NCBI RefSeq assembly: GCF_000688255.1
Contig: NZ_JHYS01000015.1
Location: 24,963 to 88,962 of the forward strand
DNA: 64,000 nucleotides
Direction of reading: 5' to 3'
Source of the DNA: Simplicispira psychrophila DSM 11588
Lineage (GTDB): Bacteria > Pseudomonadota > Gammaproteobacteria > Burkholderiales > Burkholderiaceae_C
A model generated the notes under the pieces. That model worked only from the letters and a program-made list of their open reading frames with translations, made no database searches and was not told where the DNA came from. Shown piece after piece: positions 10,970-20,600 of the stretch. Positions within the stretch are counted from its first letter, which is position 1. Each line of letters opens with the position of its first letter. The translations under genes and the position numbers were made by a program.

Positions 10970-11329
10970 ATGGCATTCACCACCACCGCCTCCGGCCTGC
11001 AATACGAAGACACCACCGTGGGCGAAGGCGCCGAAGCCACCAAGGGCCAACAGGTCACGGTGCACTACACCGGCTGGCTCTACCACAACGGCGAACAAGG
11101 CGCCAAGTTCGACTCCAGCCGGGACCGCAACGATACCTTTGTCTTTGGCCTGGGCGGCGGCCAAGTCATCCAGGGTTGGGACGAAGGCGTGCAAGGCATG
11201 AAGGTCGGCGGCCAGCGCACCCTCATCATCCCTGCAGCCCTGGGCTACGGCGCACGCGGCGCTGGCGGTGTCATTCCACCCAACGCCACGCTGAAGTTCG
11301 ACGTTGAATTGGTCCAGGTCGGTCGTTAA
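10970..11329 (+). CDS. FKBP-type peptidyl-prolyl cis-trans isomerase
   Basis: This protein of 119 residues is a single FKBP domain. Active-site segments are visible: VTVHYTGWLY, FDSSRDRND, FVFGLGGGQVIQGWDEGVQGMKVGGQRTL and IIPAALGYG. These residues line the pocket that twists X-Pro peptide bonds (and binds FK506 in eukaryotic relatives). No signal peptide is present, so it should act in the cytosol as a folding helper. The ATG at 10970 is preceded by AAAAGGA at good spacing; a TTG two codons upstream is less likely. A clear terminator follows, so it is probably a single-gene transcript. Confidence 0.93.
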   Translation: MAFTTTASGLQYEDTTVGEGAEATKGQQVTVHYTGWLYHNGEQGAKFDSSRDRNDTFVFGLGGGQVIQGWDEGVQGMKVGGQRTLIIPAALGYGARGAGGVIPPNATLKFDVELVQVGR

Positions 11330-11349
11330 ATCGATTCCCCCGGTAGTTC

Positions 11350-11377
11350 AAAAAGCGGCTGATCAGCCGCTTTTTTT
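11350..11377. terminator. Rho-independent terminator, usable in both directions
   Basis: The perfect stem AAAAGCGGCTGA / TCAGCCGCTTTT is followed by a T run. It sits between the FKBP gene and the convergent symporter gene. Confidence 0.9.
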
Positions 11378-11426
11378 ATGCCTGAAGGCCTGCCTCACCG
11401 CAGCAGCGCCTTCACTTGACTTCACT

Positions 11427-13511
11427 TCACATTTCAAAGCGCACCAGCGGCTGCTCTGGCACCGGCCGGGTAATCCAGCTGACCAGCACGGCTGCCAGCA
11501 ACCCGGCGCTAACGCCGAACACCCCCGCTGACATCGGCTGGATACCAAACCACAGCCCATCGGCCAGCAACCAGCGCGGCACCAGGTGCTGTACTAGCAG
11601 CGAATGTGACACCATGTAATAAACAGCGATACCCAGCCCACACAACATGCCCGCCACGGCGCCACGCCGCGTGGTGCCGCGCCAGAAAATGCCCAGCACC
11701 ATCACCGGTACAAAAGCCGAAGCAGCGAGCGAGAACGAGGCCGACACCAGCGGCAGGATGTCGGACGGTTTTAGCGCAGCGACAAAAGCTGCTCCAAGTG
11801 CCACCACCAGCAACGTGAATTTGGTCAAAATCACCCGCTGCTCGGGCGACGCACTGCGCGGGCGCGACTGAAAATACAGGTCGCGCACCAGCGCATTGCT
11901 GATGCTCAACAGCAGCCCGTCGGCCGTCGAGAGCGCCGCCGCCAAGCCCCCTGCCGCCACCAGCCCCGACACCACATACGGCATGCCGCCCAGCTCGGGC
12001 GTGGCCAGCATGATCAGGTCGGCGCCCAAGTGGATCTCACCAAATTGCACGAGGCCATCGCCATTGATGTCTTCCACCGACAGCAGCGAGGCATCGACCC
12101 GCGCCCACTGCGCCATCCAGTTGGGCAGTGAGTCAAAGCTGCTGCCGACCAGGTTGTTCATGACCTCGAACTTCACCAGCACCGCCAGCGCCGGTGCGCT
12201 CATGTAAATCAGGGCGACAAAAAACAGCGTCCACGCGACCGAGCGGCGCGCCCCGGCTACCGTGGGTACGGTGTAAAAGCGCGTCAGCAAGTGCGGCAGT
12301 CCGGCGGTGCCGACCATCAGACAGAACATCAGCGCCAGAAAATTGCGCCGCGTGTCCTGGTAGTCAGCCCGCTCTTGCGGCGTACCGTCGGGGTCCCCGG
12401 CATAAGGCTGGCTGTGCCGTGGCAGGCCCCCCAGCGGGCGCGCACGCTCGTAGTTTTCGCGCATTTTCAGCGTCCACAGCACGCGCGCGGCCGCAGCGTC
12501 GCGCGGCAAGGCGGCCAGTTCGCGGCTGGCAGCAACAATCAGGCCGACATCGGCGTTTTGTGCGCGCAGTCGGTGGATATTCGCCTGCCCCGCCTCGCGC
12601 GCGTGCTCCAGCGCGGCATCGACGTCTTGCAGGCGTGCTTCAAAATCCTGGGCGCGCAGCAGATAGGCGGCAATCACCTGGCGTTCAGCGGGCGAGTTCA
12701 GCAGTTGCGTTTCCAGATCGGCGATCTTGCCGATCTGCACGCCATACACCAACGGCGCCATCGGATTGCCCAGCTGCTTGTACGCCAGCCACGACACCGG
12801 AATCAAAAATGCCAGCAGCACCACTACGTACTGCGCCACTTGCGTCCAGGTGATGGCACGCATGCCACCCAAAAAAGAGCACAGCAGCACACCGCCCAAG
12901 CCGAGCATGATGCCGATTTCAAACTGTACGCCGGTCAGGCGCGAGGCGATCAGGCCAACGCCATAAATTTGCGCCACCACGTAGGTGAACGAGCACACCA
13001 CCACCGCCAGCGCCGCAATCACGCGCGGCCAGCGGCCGCCAAAGCGCACATGGAAAAAATCGGGCACGGTGTACAGGCCCATGGCACGCAGGTGCGGCGC
13101 AATCAAAATCGCCACCAGACAAAACCCGCCTGTCCAGCCCAGTACATAGGCCAGCCCACCGGCGTGTCCGGGTGTACCGGAAAAACCTTGCAGGTACAGC
13201 GCGCCCGACAGGCTGATGAACGAGGCGGCGCTCATCCAGTCGGCCGCGGCGGCCATGCCGTTGTACATCGGCGGAATGCGCCGGCCGGCGACGTAATACT
13301 CTTCAGGATCGCTGGTGCGGCCATAGACGCCAATGGCGGCATACACCATGACGGTGAAAAACAGAAAAATTGGTCCGATCCAATGGCGCGACAGCCCACG
13401 CTGCTCGGCCCAAGCCATCAAAGCCAAAAACCCCAGCACGCCTAGCACGTACAGCGCCAGGATGCGGTGCAGGCGGCGGGCGTAGCTGGCAGCGTCAGCG
13501 GAATCAGGCAT
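11427..13511 (-). CDS. Sodium:solute symporter (SSS family, VC_2705-type large subunit)
   Basis: This 694-residue membrane protein belongs to the SSS family. The N-terminal core includes EEYYVAGRRIPPMYNGMAAA and ADWMSAASFISLSG, both typical of SSS carriers such as ActP. Between residues ~270 and ~400 there is a long hydrophilic, helical insertion, and at residues 481-492 a loop matching an EF-hand calcium site (DINGDGLVQFGE). The start at 13511 overlaps the end of the upstream DUF4212 gene by 8 nt. That pairing is characteristic of the VC_2705 subfamily, in which the small protein is thought to be a partner subunit. The transported solute is probably a small organic acid such as acetate, but this is inference. 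Confidence 0.9.
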   Translation of the reverse strand: MPDSADAASYARRLHRILALYVLGVLGFLALMAWAEQRGLSRHWIGPIFLFFTVMVYAAIGVYGRTSDPEEYYVAGRRIPPMYNGMAAAADWMSAASFISLSGALYLQGFSGTPGHAGGLAYVLGWTGGFCLVAILIAPHLRAMGLYTVPDFFHVRFGGRWPRVIAALAVVVCSFTYVVAQIYGVGLIASRLTGVQFEIGIMLGLGGVLLCSFLGGMRAITWTQVAQYVVVLLAFLIPVSWLAYKQLGNPMAPLVYGVQIGKIADLETQLLNSPAERQVIAAYLLRAQDFEARLQDVDAALEHAREAGQANIHRLRAQNADVGLIVAASRELAALPRDAAAARVLWTLKMRENYERARPLGGLPRHSQPYAGDPDGTPQERADYQDTRRNFLALMFCLMVGTAGLPHLLTRFYTVPTVAGARRSVAWTLFFVALIYMSAPALAVLVKFEVMNNLVGSSFDSLPNWMAQWARVDASLLSVEDINGDGLVQFGEIHLGADLIMLATPELGGMPYVVSGLVAAGGLAAALSTADGLLLSISNALVRDLYFQSRPRSASPEQRVILTKFTLLVVALGAAFVAALKPSDILPLVSASFSLAASAFVPVMVLGIFWRGTTRRGAVAGMLCGLGIAVYYMVSHSLLVQHLVPRWLLADGLWFGIQPMSAGVFGVSAGLLAAVLVSWITRPVPEQPLVRFEM

Positions 13512-13863
13512 CGGCACGGCGCGTAGCGGGAGCGGGAGCGGGAGCGGGAGCGGGAGCGGGAGCGGCAGCCGCAGCCGCAGCGACGGCATCCTGGCGCTCA
13601 AAGTAACTCATGGCGCGGGCATAGACCAGCACGATGGCGATGAAAATCAGCACCGCGCCCTGCGCAGCCATCCAGTAGCCCAGCTCCCAGCCGTCCAATG
13701 CCAAAGTCAGGTCGCGGGCAAAGAAGCAGGCGCCAAACGACGCCAGCGCCCACAGCACCAGCAGCCCCGCCTTGAGCCACAGGTGGCGCACATCGTGCAA
13801 ATCGGGCGGAAACGGCCGCGCTTCCTGGCCATCGTCATCGGCGTCTGGAATCGCGGCACGCAT
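13504..13863 (-). CDS. DUF4212 family small membrane protein, partner of the symporter
   Basis: This 119-residue protein has two transmembrane segments (LKAGLLVLWALASFGACFFA and WMAAQGAVLIFIAIVLVYA) joined by LTLALDGWELGY, the arrangement of DUF4212 (putative solute:sodium symporter small subunit). It is translated just before the large symporter and overlaps it by 8 nt, which indicates translational coupling. The C-terminus is an Ala run followed by alternating Pro-Ala, encoded by a hexanucleotide tandem repeat, so the tail length may vary between strains. The start at 13863 gives MRAAIPDADDDGQ. Its biochemical role in the complex is not known to me. Confidence 0.88.
   Translation of the reverse strand: MRAAIPDADDDGQEARPFPPDLHDVRHLWLKAGLLVLWALASFGACFFARDLTLALDGWELGYWMAAQGAVLIFIAIVLVYARAMSYFERQDAVAAAAAAAPAPAPAPAPAPATRRADA
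13525..13578. repeat. Hexanucleotide tandem repeat inside the DUF4212 gene
   Basis: Six perfect AGCGGG units (13525-13560) are followed by degenerate units (AGCGGC, AGCCGC, AGCCGC). On the minus strand they encode the Pro-Ala and Ala tail of the DUF4212 protein. The tract ends 14 nt upstream of the symporter start codon at 13511, close to its ribosome binding region. Confidence 0.95.
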
Positions 13864-13888
13864 GGCAAAACAGCCGATGAACTACCGC

Positions 13889-16279
13889 TTAGCGGGCCAG
13901 CTGCTGCCAGGTGGCGATCACGCTGTCGGGGTTCAGCGAGATCGACGAGATGCCCTCGTCGGCCAGCCACTGGGCAAAGTCCGGGTGGTCTGAGGGACCC
14001 TGGCCGCAGATGCCGATGTACTTGCCCTGAGCGCGGCAGGCCTGGATGGCCAGATGGATCAGCGCCTGCACGGCCGGGTCGCGCTCGTCAAAGTCAGCGG
14101 CCAGCAGCTCCAGACCGGAATCGCGGTCCAGGCCCAGCGTCAGCTGCGTCAGGTCGTTCGAGCCAATCGAGAAGCCGTCGAAGAACTCGAGGAAGCGCTC
14201 AGCCAAGATGGCATTGCTTGGAATCTCGCACATCATGATGTATTTGAGGCCGTTATCACCGCGCGGCAGGCCGTGCTGCGCCAGCAACTGCGTGACGCGC
14301 TCGGCCTGGCGCAGCGTGCGCACAAACGGCACCATGATCTGCACGTTGGTCAGCCCCATGTCATTGCGCACGCGTTTGAGCGCCTCGCACTCCATGGCAA
14401 AAGCCTCGCCAAATTCCTGGCTGGTGTAGCGCACGGCACCGCGGAAACCCAGCATCGGGTTTTCTTCCTCGGGCTCGTAGCGGCTGCCGCCGATCAGCTT
14501 GCGGTACTCGTTGCTCTTGAAGTCCGACAGGCGCACGATCACCGGCTTGGGCCAGAAAGCGGCAGCAATCGTCGCCACACCCTCAGCCACCTTATCGACA
14601 TAGAAAGCACGCGGGCTGGCGTGGCCACGTGCCACCGATTCGACCGCTTTTTTCAAGTCGGTGTCGATGTTCGGGTAGTCCAGGATGGCCTTAGGGTGCA
14701 CGCCGATGTTGTTGTTGATGATGAATTCGAGCCGCGCCAGGCCCACGCCTTCGTTGGGCAGTTGGCAGAAGTCAAACGCCAGCTGGGGGTTACCGACGTT
14801 CATCATGATCTTGACCGGCGAAGCGGGCATTTCGCCGCGCTGCACCTCAGTCACTTCGGTTTCCAGCAGACCATCGTAGATGCGGCCGGTGTCGCCCTCG
14901 GCGCAACTCACCGTCACCAGCGTGCCGTCTTTCAGCTGCTCGGTGGCGTTACCGCAGCCGACCACCGCCGGAATGCCCAGCTCGCGCGCAATGATGGCGG
15001 CATGGCAGGTGCGGCCACCGCGGTTGGTCACGATGGCGCTGGCGCGCTTCATCACCGGCTCCCAGTTGGGATCGGTCATGTCGGTGACCAGCACGTCGCC
15101 GGCCTGCACCTTGTCCATCTCGCTGATGTGGTGGACCAAGCGCACCGGGCCAGTGCCAATCTTCTGACCAATGGCGCGGCCCTCGGCCAGCACCGGGCCC
15201 GTCCCCTTCAATTTGTAGCGCAGTTCGGCTTGGCCCTTGGACTGGCTTTTGACCGTCTCGGGACGCGCTTGCAGGATGTACAACAGGCCGTCCTGCCCGT
15301 CCTTACCCCACTCGATGTCCATCGGGCGGCCATAGTGCTGCTCGATCACCAAGGCGTAGTGCGCCAGTTGCTGCACATCGGCATCGGTCAGCGAATAGCG
15401 GTTGCGTTGCTCAGCAGGCACGTCGACGGTTTTGATCAGTTTGCCTTCGGCGGCTTTTTCTTCGGGCGTGGCAAACACCATCTGGATCAGCTTGGAGCCG
15501 AGGTTGCGGCGAATCACCGCCTGGTTGCCGGCCTTGAGCATTGGCTTGTGCACATAGAACTCGTCGGGATTGACAGCGCCCTGCACCACCGTCTCGCCCA
15601 GGCCATAGCTGCTGGTGATAAACACCACGTCTTCAAAGCCCGATTCGGTGTCGATAGTGAACATCACGCCGGCTGCGCCCAAGTCCGAGCGCACCATGCG
15701 CTGCACACCGGCCGATAAGGCGACCACGTCGTGCTCAAAACCCTTGTGCACGCGGTAGCTGATGGCGCGGTCGTTGTAGAGGCTGGCAAACACCTCTTTC
15801 ATCTTGTGCAACACGTCCTCAATGCCAACCACGTTGAGGAAAGTTTCTTGCTGACCGGCAAACGAGGCATCCGGCAGGTCTTCGGCGGTGGCCGACGAAC
15901 GCACGGCAAAGCTGGCTTGCGGATTGCCGGCGGACAAAGTGGCAAAGGCTTCGCCAATGGCTTTTTGCAGGTCGGCCGGGAACGGCTGGGCCTCGACCAT
16001 GGCGCGGATTTCCGCGCCGACGACGGCCAGCGCGCGCACGTCTTCGGTATCGAGCGCGGCCAGCTTGGCGCTGATCTTGCCGGCCAGGCCTTCGTAGGCC
16101 AAAAATTCGCGGAAAGCGTGGGCGGTGGTGGCAAAGCCGGTGGGCACGCGCACGCCCTCGGGCAGTTGCGAAATCATCTCGCCGAGCGAGGCGTTCTTAC
16201 CGCCGACCGACTCGACGTCGCTCATTCTCAGGTTTTCAAACGGTACGACCAGGTCGGTCGGGCTGAAAAGTGCAGACAT
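13889..16279 (-). CDS. ppsA: Phosphoenolpyruvate synthase
   Basis: This 796-residue enzyme converts pyruvate, ATP and water to PEP, AMP and phosphate at the entry to gluconeogenesis. The N-terminal ATP-grasp domain starts at [14 protein letters not shown]-binding parts include [20 protein letters not shown]. The central phosphohistidine domain has the swivelling histidine in [14 protein letters not shown]. The C-terminal PEP/pyruvate-binding barrel has [16 protein letters not shown] and [12 protein letters not shown], which contains the catalytic cysteine. The ATG at 16279 follows GGAGCTTTCCC, a good ribosome site, and the frame further upstream is not protein-like. It is divergent from the gene of its regulatory kinase. 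Confidence 0.97.
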   Translation of the reverse strand: MSALFSPTDLVVPFENLRMSDVESVGGKNASLGEMISQLPEGVRVPTGFATTAHAFREFLAYEGLAGKISAKLAALDTEDVRALAVVGAEIRAMVEAQPFPADLQKAIGEAFATLSAGNPQASFAVRSSATAEDLPDASFAGQQETFLNVVGIEDVLHKMKEVFASLYNDRAISYRVHKGFEHDVVALSAGVQRMVRSDLGAAGVMFTIDTESGFEDVVFITSSYGLGETVVQGAVNPDEFYVHKPMLKAGNQAVIRRNLGSKLIQMVFATPEEKAAEGKLIKTVDVPAEQRNRYSLTDADVQQLAHYALVIEQHYGRPMDIEWGKDGQDGLLYILQARPETVKSQSKGQAELRYKLKGTGPVLAEGRAIGQKIGTGPVRLVHHISEMDKVQAGDVLVTDMTDPNWEPVMKRASAIVTNRGGRTCHAAIIARELGIPAVVGCGNATEQLKDGTLVTVSCAEGDTGRIYDGLLETEVTEVQRGEMPASPVKIMMNVGNPQLAFDFCQLPNEGVGLARLEFIINNNIGVHPKAILDYPNIDTDLKKAVESVARGHASPRAFYVDKVAEGVATIAAAFWPKPVIVRLSDFKSNEYRKLIGGSRYEPEEENPMLGFRGAVRYTSQEFGEAFAMECEALKRVRNDMGLTNVQIMVPFVRTLRQAERVTQLLAQHGLPRGDNGLKYIMMCEIPSNAILAERFLEFFDGFSIGSNDLTQLTLGLDRDSGLELLAADFDERDPAVQALIHLAIQACRAQGKYIGICGQGPSDHPDFAQWLADEGISSISLNPDSVIATWQQLAR

Positions 16280-16419
16280 GGGAAAGCTCCAGAAGTTGAA
16301 AGCGGTACGGCCATGTAACGGGTGCAACTGAGTTGTTGTTTTTTTGCGCTGCGCGGTTACACGGCCTGAAATTCGGATAATCGGCGCCATTGTAGGCTCC
16401 CCCCAACAGGCTCTCGCCC

Positions 16420-17241
16420 ATGCACACACGCACCGTATTTTTTGTCTCCGACGGCACCGGTATCACCGCCGAAACCTTTGGCAATGCCATCCTGGCGCAG
16501 TTTGAACTGGTGCCACGGCGCGTGCGCCTGCCCTTCACCGACACGGTGGACAAGGCCCACCAGGTGGTGCGCCAGATCAACCACACCTCGGAACTGGAGG
16601 GTAGCAAGTGCATCGTCTTCACCACGCTGGTGAACATGGAAGTGCTCAAAGTGATCCGGGAAGGCTGCAAAGGCATGTTGCTGGACATGTTCGGCACCTT
16701 TGTGCACCCGCTGGAGATGGAGTTGGGCATCAAGTCGCACCACCGCGTCGGGCGCTTTTCGGACATCAGCAAGAACAAGGAATACCAGGACCGTATCGAG
16801 GCCATCAACTACAGCCTAGCGCACGACGACGGCCAGAGCCACAAGAACCTGGAAGCCGCCGATGTCATCCTGGTGGGCGTCAGCCGCAGCGGCAAGACAC
16901 CCACCAGCCTGTACCTGGCGATGCAGCACGGCCTGAAAGCCGCCAACTACCCACTGATCCCCGAAGATTTTGACCGGCGCCAGCTGCCGCCGGCGCTGGT
17001 GCCGTTCAAGAAAAAGATTTTTGGCCTGACCATCAGCGCCGAGCGCCTGTCCGAAATCCGCAGCGAGCGCCGCCCCGACTCGCGCTACGCCAGCCTGCAA
17101 AACTGCCGCATGGAAGTGAGCGAAGCCGAAGCCATGATGCGCCGCGCCGGCATCCGCTGGCTATCGTCCACGCACAAGTCGATTGAAGAAATTGCCACCA
17201 CCATCCTGCAGGAAGTACGGCCCGAGCGGTTGAGTTACTGA
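16420..17241 (+). CDS. ppsR: PEP synthase regulatory protein (kinase / pyrophosphorylase)
   Basis: This 273-residue protein of the DUF299 family uses ADP to phosphorylate (inactivate) PEP synthase on a threonine, and pyrophosphate generation to reverse it. The P-loop-like segment [15 protein letters not shown] is near residues 153-167, and the N-terminus ([18 protein letters not shown]) is the other conserved block. It lies divergently from ppsA with 140 nt between the two starts, the arrangement seen in many proteobacteria, which strongly supports the assignment. A hairpin with a G-T wobble (GGCTAATCCC / GGGATTGGCC, 17288-17311) lies 47 nt after the stop; it lacks a T run. Confidence 0.96.
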   Translation: MHTRTVFFVSDGTGITAETFGNAILAQFELVPRRVRLPFTDTVDKAHQVVRQINHTSELEGSKCIVFTTLVNMEVLKVIREGCKGMLLDMFGTFVHPLEMELGIKSHHRVGRFSDISKNKEYQDRIEAINYSLAHDDGQSHKNLEAADVILVGVSRSGKTPTSLYLAMQHGLKAANYPLIPEDFDRRQLPPALVPFKKKIFGLTISAERLSEIRSERRPDSRYASLQNCRMEVSEAEAMMRRAGIRWLSSTHKSIEEIATTILQEVRPERLSY

Positions 17242-17287
17242 CTGTCCAATGCCCAGGACGCTCAGTACGCCCAGCAGCGCCAATGCC

Positions 17288-17311
17288 GGCTAATCCCCTA
17301 TGGGATTGGCC
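17288..17311. other. Hairpin downstream of ppsR without T run
   Basis: Stem of ten base pairs (one G-T) with loop CTAT. It could stabilise the ppsR 3' end or be a regulator site for the SDR gene downstream; no U tract follows, so it is not a standard terminator. Confidence 0.4.
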
Positions 17312-17438
17312 GAGGTAGTAGGCTGCACTGAGGATCGAAAACTTTGAGCGTGCTGACAGCGGTTGACTATTCTCGTAACCCCCTTCGATTCTTTGAAGTT
17401 TTTACTTGGTAACAGTGATGTCTTTTTCGGGAGCACCA

Positions 17439-18188
17439 ATGAAACGTTTAGACGGCAAGATTGCGGTAGTCACCGGAGCGAGCAGCGGCATTGGCCGCGC
17501 GGTGGTAGAGCGTTTTGTGAGCGAAGGCGCAAAGGTAGTCGCTTTTGCGCGCAATGCAGAAAGCTTGCAGGCACTGGAAGCCGCCCATCCGGGCGAGGTG
17601 ATTGCAGTGTGCGGCGATGTCACCCGACAAGAAGACTTGGAGCGTTTGCTCAAGACCACACTGGACCGTGTCGGCACCATCGATATTCTGGTGCCTAACG
17701 CCGGCATTGCCCGGGTGGCTTCCTTTGCAGACAGTACACCGGAGGTCTTTGCGACGCAGTTTGCAGTGAACTTTTTTGGTGCGGCCGAGACGGCGCGGCT
17801 GTTTGTTCCGCATATCCGCAAAGGCGGCTCGGTTCAGTTCATTACGACCTTTTTAACGCAGGTCGGCTTTCCCGGGCTGGCCATTTATAGCGCCAGCAAA
17901 GCGGCACTCAAATCCCTGGCGCAGACTTTGGCAGCAGAACTGGCGCCGCAGGGCATACGGGTGAATTCCATCGCCCCCGGCCCCATCGCGACGCCTTTGT
18001 GGGGATCGGTGGGACTGCCGCCCGAAGCGCTGGGCTCGGTGGCTGAAAAAATCAATGCGCGACTGATGCAGGGTGCCTTCGGTCAGCCGGAAGACATCGC
18101 TGAAACCTCCGTTTTTCTGGCGTCCGATGCGGCGAAAAACATCTATGGCCAAGACATCGTGGTCGATGGCGGGTACACCATCGGATAA
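17439..18188 (+). CDS. Short-chain dehydrogenase/reductase (SDR) oxidoreductase
   Basis: This 249-residue protein has a classical SDR Rossmann fold. The cofactor motif TGASSGIG lies at residues 12-19, the NAG motif at 87-89, and the catalytic Y150-x3-K154 lies in IYSASKAAL. The position 13 residues before the tyrosine, normally the catalytic Ser, is Thr137 (QFITTFL). The C-terminal part (AAKNIYGQDIVVDGGYTIG) is standard. SDR enzymes reduce or oxidise carbonyl/hydroxyl groups with NAD(P)H; the substrate is unknown. I chose ATG 17439 because GGGAG precedes it; the frame runs upstream to a TTG at 17406. A terminator-like hairpin follows the stop. Confidence 0.9.
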   Translation: MKRLDGKIAVVTGASSGIGRAVVERFVSEGAKVVAFARNAESLQALEAAHPGEVIAVCGDVTRQEDLERLLKTTLDRVGTIDILVPNAGIARVASFADSTPEVFATQFAVNFFGAAETARLFVPHIRKGGSVQFITTFLTQVGFPGLAIYSASKAALKSLAQTLAAELAPQGIRVNSIAPGPIATPLWGSVGLPPEALGSVAEKINARLMQGAFGQPEDIAETSVFLASDAAKNIYGQDIVVDGGYTIG

Positions 18189-18206
18189 AAACGGCACGCC
18201 ACTCCA

Positions 18207-18240
18207 AACAAAGCAGAGCCTCGACTGCGCTTTGTTTTTG
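18207..18240 (+). terminator. Probable Rho-independent terminator of the SDR gene
   Basis: Stem AACAAAGC / GCTTTGTT with a following T run. It begins 18 nt after the SDR stop and merges into repeat copy C. Confidence 0.65.
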
Positions 18241-18282
18241 ATAGCTACTACCGCTTACCCAGAAAGCGTTAGAACACTATTT
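18235..18282 (-). repeat. Dispersed intergenic repeat, copy C
   Basis: Inverted copy. Read on the minus strand it gives TTCTAACGCTTTCTGGGTAA and GCGGTAGTAGCTATCA. It lies between the convergent SDR and ahpF genes. Confidence 0.7.
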
Positions 18283-18291
18283 AACCCACAA

Positions 18292-19863
18292 TCAGGCCGC
18301 AGGCGCACTGCTGCGGATCAGGTGGTCAAACGCGCTCAGCGCGGCCTTGGCGCCGTCACCGGCGGCGATCACGATCTGCTTGTACGGCACCGTGGTGCAG
18401 TCGCCGGCGGCAAACACCCCCGGCACATCGGTGCGGCCATGGCTGTCCACTTGGACTTCGCCAAAGCGTGTCAGTTCGACCGTGCCCTTGAGCCAGTCGG
18501 TATTGGGCAGCAGGCCGATCTGCACAAAAATGCCTTCCAGCGCCACCTGTTGCGCCTCGCCGGTGGCGCGGTCGGTGTAGTGCAGGCCGGTGACTTTGCT
18601 GCCGTTGCCGATCACTTCGGTGGTTTGGGCATTAGTGATGACGGTGACGTTGGGCAAGCTGTACAACTTGCGCTGCAACACGGCATCGGCCTTCAACTCG
18701 GGAGCAAACTCCAGCACCGTGACGCGCGACACCACACCGGCCAGGTCAATGGCAGCTTCAATGCCCGAGTTGCCACCGCCAACCACCGCCACATGCTTGC
18801 CCTTGAACAATGGACCGTCGCAGTGCGGGCAATAGGTCACGCCCTTGGTGCGGTATTCGTTTTCACCGGGCACGTTCATGTTGCGCCAGCGCGCGCCGGT
18901 CGAGATGATGACGCTGCGGCTGTGCAGGCTGGCACCGTTGTCAAACTGCACTTCAATCAGTCCGCCCTCAGTGGTGGCGGGCACCAGCGCCGTGGCGCGC
19001 TGCAGATTCATGATGTCCACCTCATAGTCGCGCACATGGCGCTCCAGCGCAGCGGCAAACTGCGGCCCTTCGGTCTTTTGCACCGAGATGAAATTTTCAA
19101 TATCTACCGTATCGAGCACCTGGCCACCAAAGCGCTCGGCGGCCACACCGGTGCGGATGCCCTTGCGCGCGGCGTACACCGCAGCGGCGGCGCCAGCCGG
19201 GCCACCGCCAACGATCAGCACGTCAAACGGCGCCTTGGCGTTGAGCTTGGCGGCTTCACGTGCCCCCGTGCCGGTATCGATCTTGGCCACCACCTCGGCC
19301 AGCTCCATGCGGCCCTGGCCGAAGCGCTCGCCATTCAAAAACACGGTGGGCACGCCCATGATTTCGCGCTCTTGAATTTCTTTCTGGAACACGCCGCCAT
19401 CGATCGCGGTGTGCGTGATGCGCGGGTTCAGCACGCTCATCAGGTTCAGCGCCTGCACCACGTCGGGACAGTTGTGGCAGGACAGCGAGTAATAGGTTTC
19501 AAAGTGAAAGTCGCCTTCCAAGCCTTTGATTTGCTCCAGCAGGTCAGCTGCTTCTTTGGAGGGGTGGCCGCCGACTTGCAACAGCGCCAGCACCAGCGAG
19601 GTGAATTCGTGCCCCAACGGCACGCCAGCAAAACGCACACCGCTGTCGGTGCCGGGGTTGGTGATCAGGAACGAGGGCTTGCGCACATCCAGCGTGTTGT
19701 TCTCGACCACGGTGATCTTGTCCGACTGGGCGCGGATGTCTTGCAGCAGTTCGCGCAGCTCGTTCGACGCGCTGCTGTCGTCCAGCGTAGCCACCAATTC
19801 GACCGGGCGCTGCAGGCGCTCCAGATAGGCTTTCAATTGGGTCTTGAGGGCGTCGTCGAGCAT
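18292..19863 (-). CDS. ahpF: Alkyl hydroperoxide reductase subunit F
   Basis: This 523-residue flavoprotein passes electrons from NAD(P)H to the peroxidase AhpC. The N-terminal ~200 residues form the tandem thioredoxin-like domain with the C129-x2-C132 pair (SCHNCPDVV). The thioredoxin-reductase-like part follows, with the FAD motif [17 protein letters not shown] near residue 217, the redox centre CPHCDGPLF near residue 345, and the C-terminal FAD motif [17 protein letters not shown]. The length matches E. coli AhpF (521). It lies 98 nt downstream of ahpC on the same strand, with a terminator hairpin between them, so part of its expression may depend on read-through. Confidence 0.97.
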   Translation of the reverse strand: MLDDALKTQLKAYLERLQRPVELVATLDDSSASNELRELLQDIRAQSDKITVVENNTLDVRKPSFLITNPGTDSGVRFAGVPLGHEFTSLVLALLQVGGHPSKEAADLLEQIKGLEGDFHFETYYSLSCHNCPDVVQALNLMSVLNPRITHTAIDGGVFQKEIQEREIMGVPTVFLNGERFGQGRMELAEVVAKIDTGTGAREAAKLNAKAPFDVLIVGGGPAGAAAAVYAARKGIRTGVAAERFGGQVLDTVDIENFISVQKTEGPQFAAALERHVRDYEVDIMNLQRATALVPATTEGGLIEVQFDNGASLHSRSVIISTGARWRNMNVPGENEYRTKGVTYCPHCDGPLFKGKHVAVVGGGNSGIEAAIDLAGVVSRVTVLEFAPELKADAVLQRKLYSLPNVTVITNAQTTEVIGNGSKVTGLHYTDRATGEAQQVALEGIFVQIGLLPNTDWLKGTVELTRFGEVQVDSHGRTDVPGVFAAGDCTTVPYKQIVIAAGDGAKAALSAFDHLIRSSAPAA

Positions 19864-19895
19864 GAGGAAACTCCTGAAATGGTGATTTTTGGCGT

Positions 19896-19923
19896 AAAAA
19901 AACCCGGGCGCCAGGCACCCGGG
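19896..19923 (-). terminator. Intra-operon terminator between ahpC and ahpF
   Basis: On the minus strand a CCCGGG / CCCGGG stem (with one internal mismatch and a small loop) is followed directly by seven T residues. It lies between the ahpC stop and the ahpF start, so it should reduce ahpF transcription relative to ahpC. Confidence 0.8.
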
Positions 19924-19961
19924 CGTTTGGTCAGTGGTTTAACTGACGAGTAACAGGCAAA

Positions 19962-20525
19962 TTAGATTTTGCCGACCAAGTCCAGCGAAGGAGCGATGGT
20001 CTTCTCGCCCTCTTTCCACTTGGCGGGGCAGACTTCCCCGGGATGGGCTTCGGTGTACTGGGCAGCCTTGAGCTTGCGCAGGGTTTCTTTCACGTCGCGG
20101 GCGATTTCGTTGGAATGCACTTCCATGGTCTTGATCTTGCCATCGGGATTGATGATGAAGGTGCCGCGCAGCGCCAGGCCTTCTTCTTCGATGTGCACAT
20201 CAAAGGCGCGCGTCAGCGTGTGGGTCGGGTCGCCAACCAGTGGGAATTGGGCCTTGCCGACGGCAGGCGAGGTTTCGTGCCACACCTTGTGCGAGAAATG
20301 TGTGTCGGTGGTGACGATGTACACCTCGGCACCGGCCTTCTGGAATTCAGGGTAGTTGTCAGCAGCGTCTTCCACTTCAGTCGGGCAATTGAAGGTAAAG
20401 GCGGCGGGCATGAAAATCACCACCGACCATTTGCCTTTGAAATTTTCTTCAGTCACGGTGACAAATTTGCCGTTGTGAAAGGCTTCGGTCTTGAAGGGCT
20501 GGACTTGCGTATTGATCAGGGACAT
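19962..20525 (-). CDS. ahpC: Alkyl hydroperoxide reductase subunit C (2-Cys peroxiredoxin)
   Basis: This 187-residue typical 2-Cys peroxiredoxin reduces H2O2, organic peroxides and peroxynitrite. The peroxidatic Cys47 is in FTFNCPTEVED and the resolving Cys166 is in GEVCPAKW. The total length equals E. coli AhpC, and the sequence is close to the enterobacterial type that works with AhpF rather than the AhpD type. It is first in the ahpC-ahpF operon and is divergent from bacterioferritin across a very AT-rich region. The start at 20525 (MSLINTQVQPF) is preceded by AAGGAAACC on the minus strand. Confidence 0.98.
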   Translation of the reverse strand: MSLINTQVQPFKTEAFHNGKFVTVTEENFKGKWSVVIFMPAAFTFNCPTEVEDAADNYPEFQKAGAEVYIVTTDTHFSHKVWHETSPAVGKAQFPLVGDPTHTLTRAFDVHIEEEGLALRGTFIINPDGKIKTMEVHSNEIARDVKETLRKLKAAQYTEAHPGEVCPAKWKEGEKTIAPSLDLVGKI

Positions 20526-20600
20526 TGCGGTTTCCTTGGGTTAAAGAATGGAAGAAAAGAGAAGTGGCTGCATCGAAACTGAAGTTTAGGGTAAAGAACA

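Noticed and set aside
12291..13445. Antisense frame over the symporter gene
   Set aside because: Composition is Arg/Gln/His-rich, no motif, and it lies wholly within a clear membrane-protein gene.
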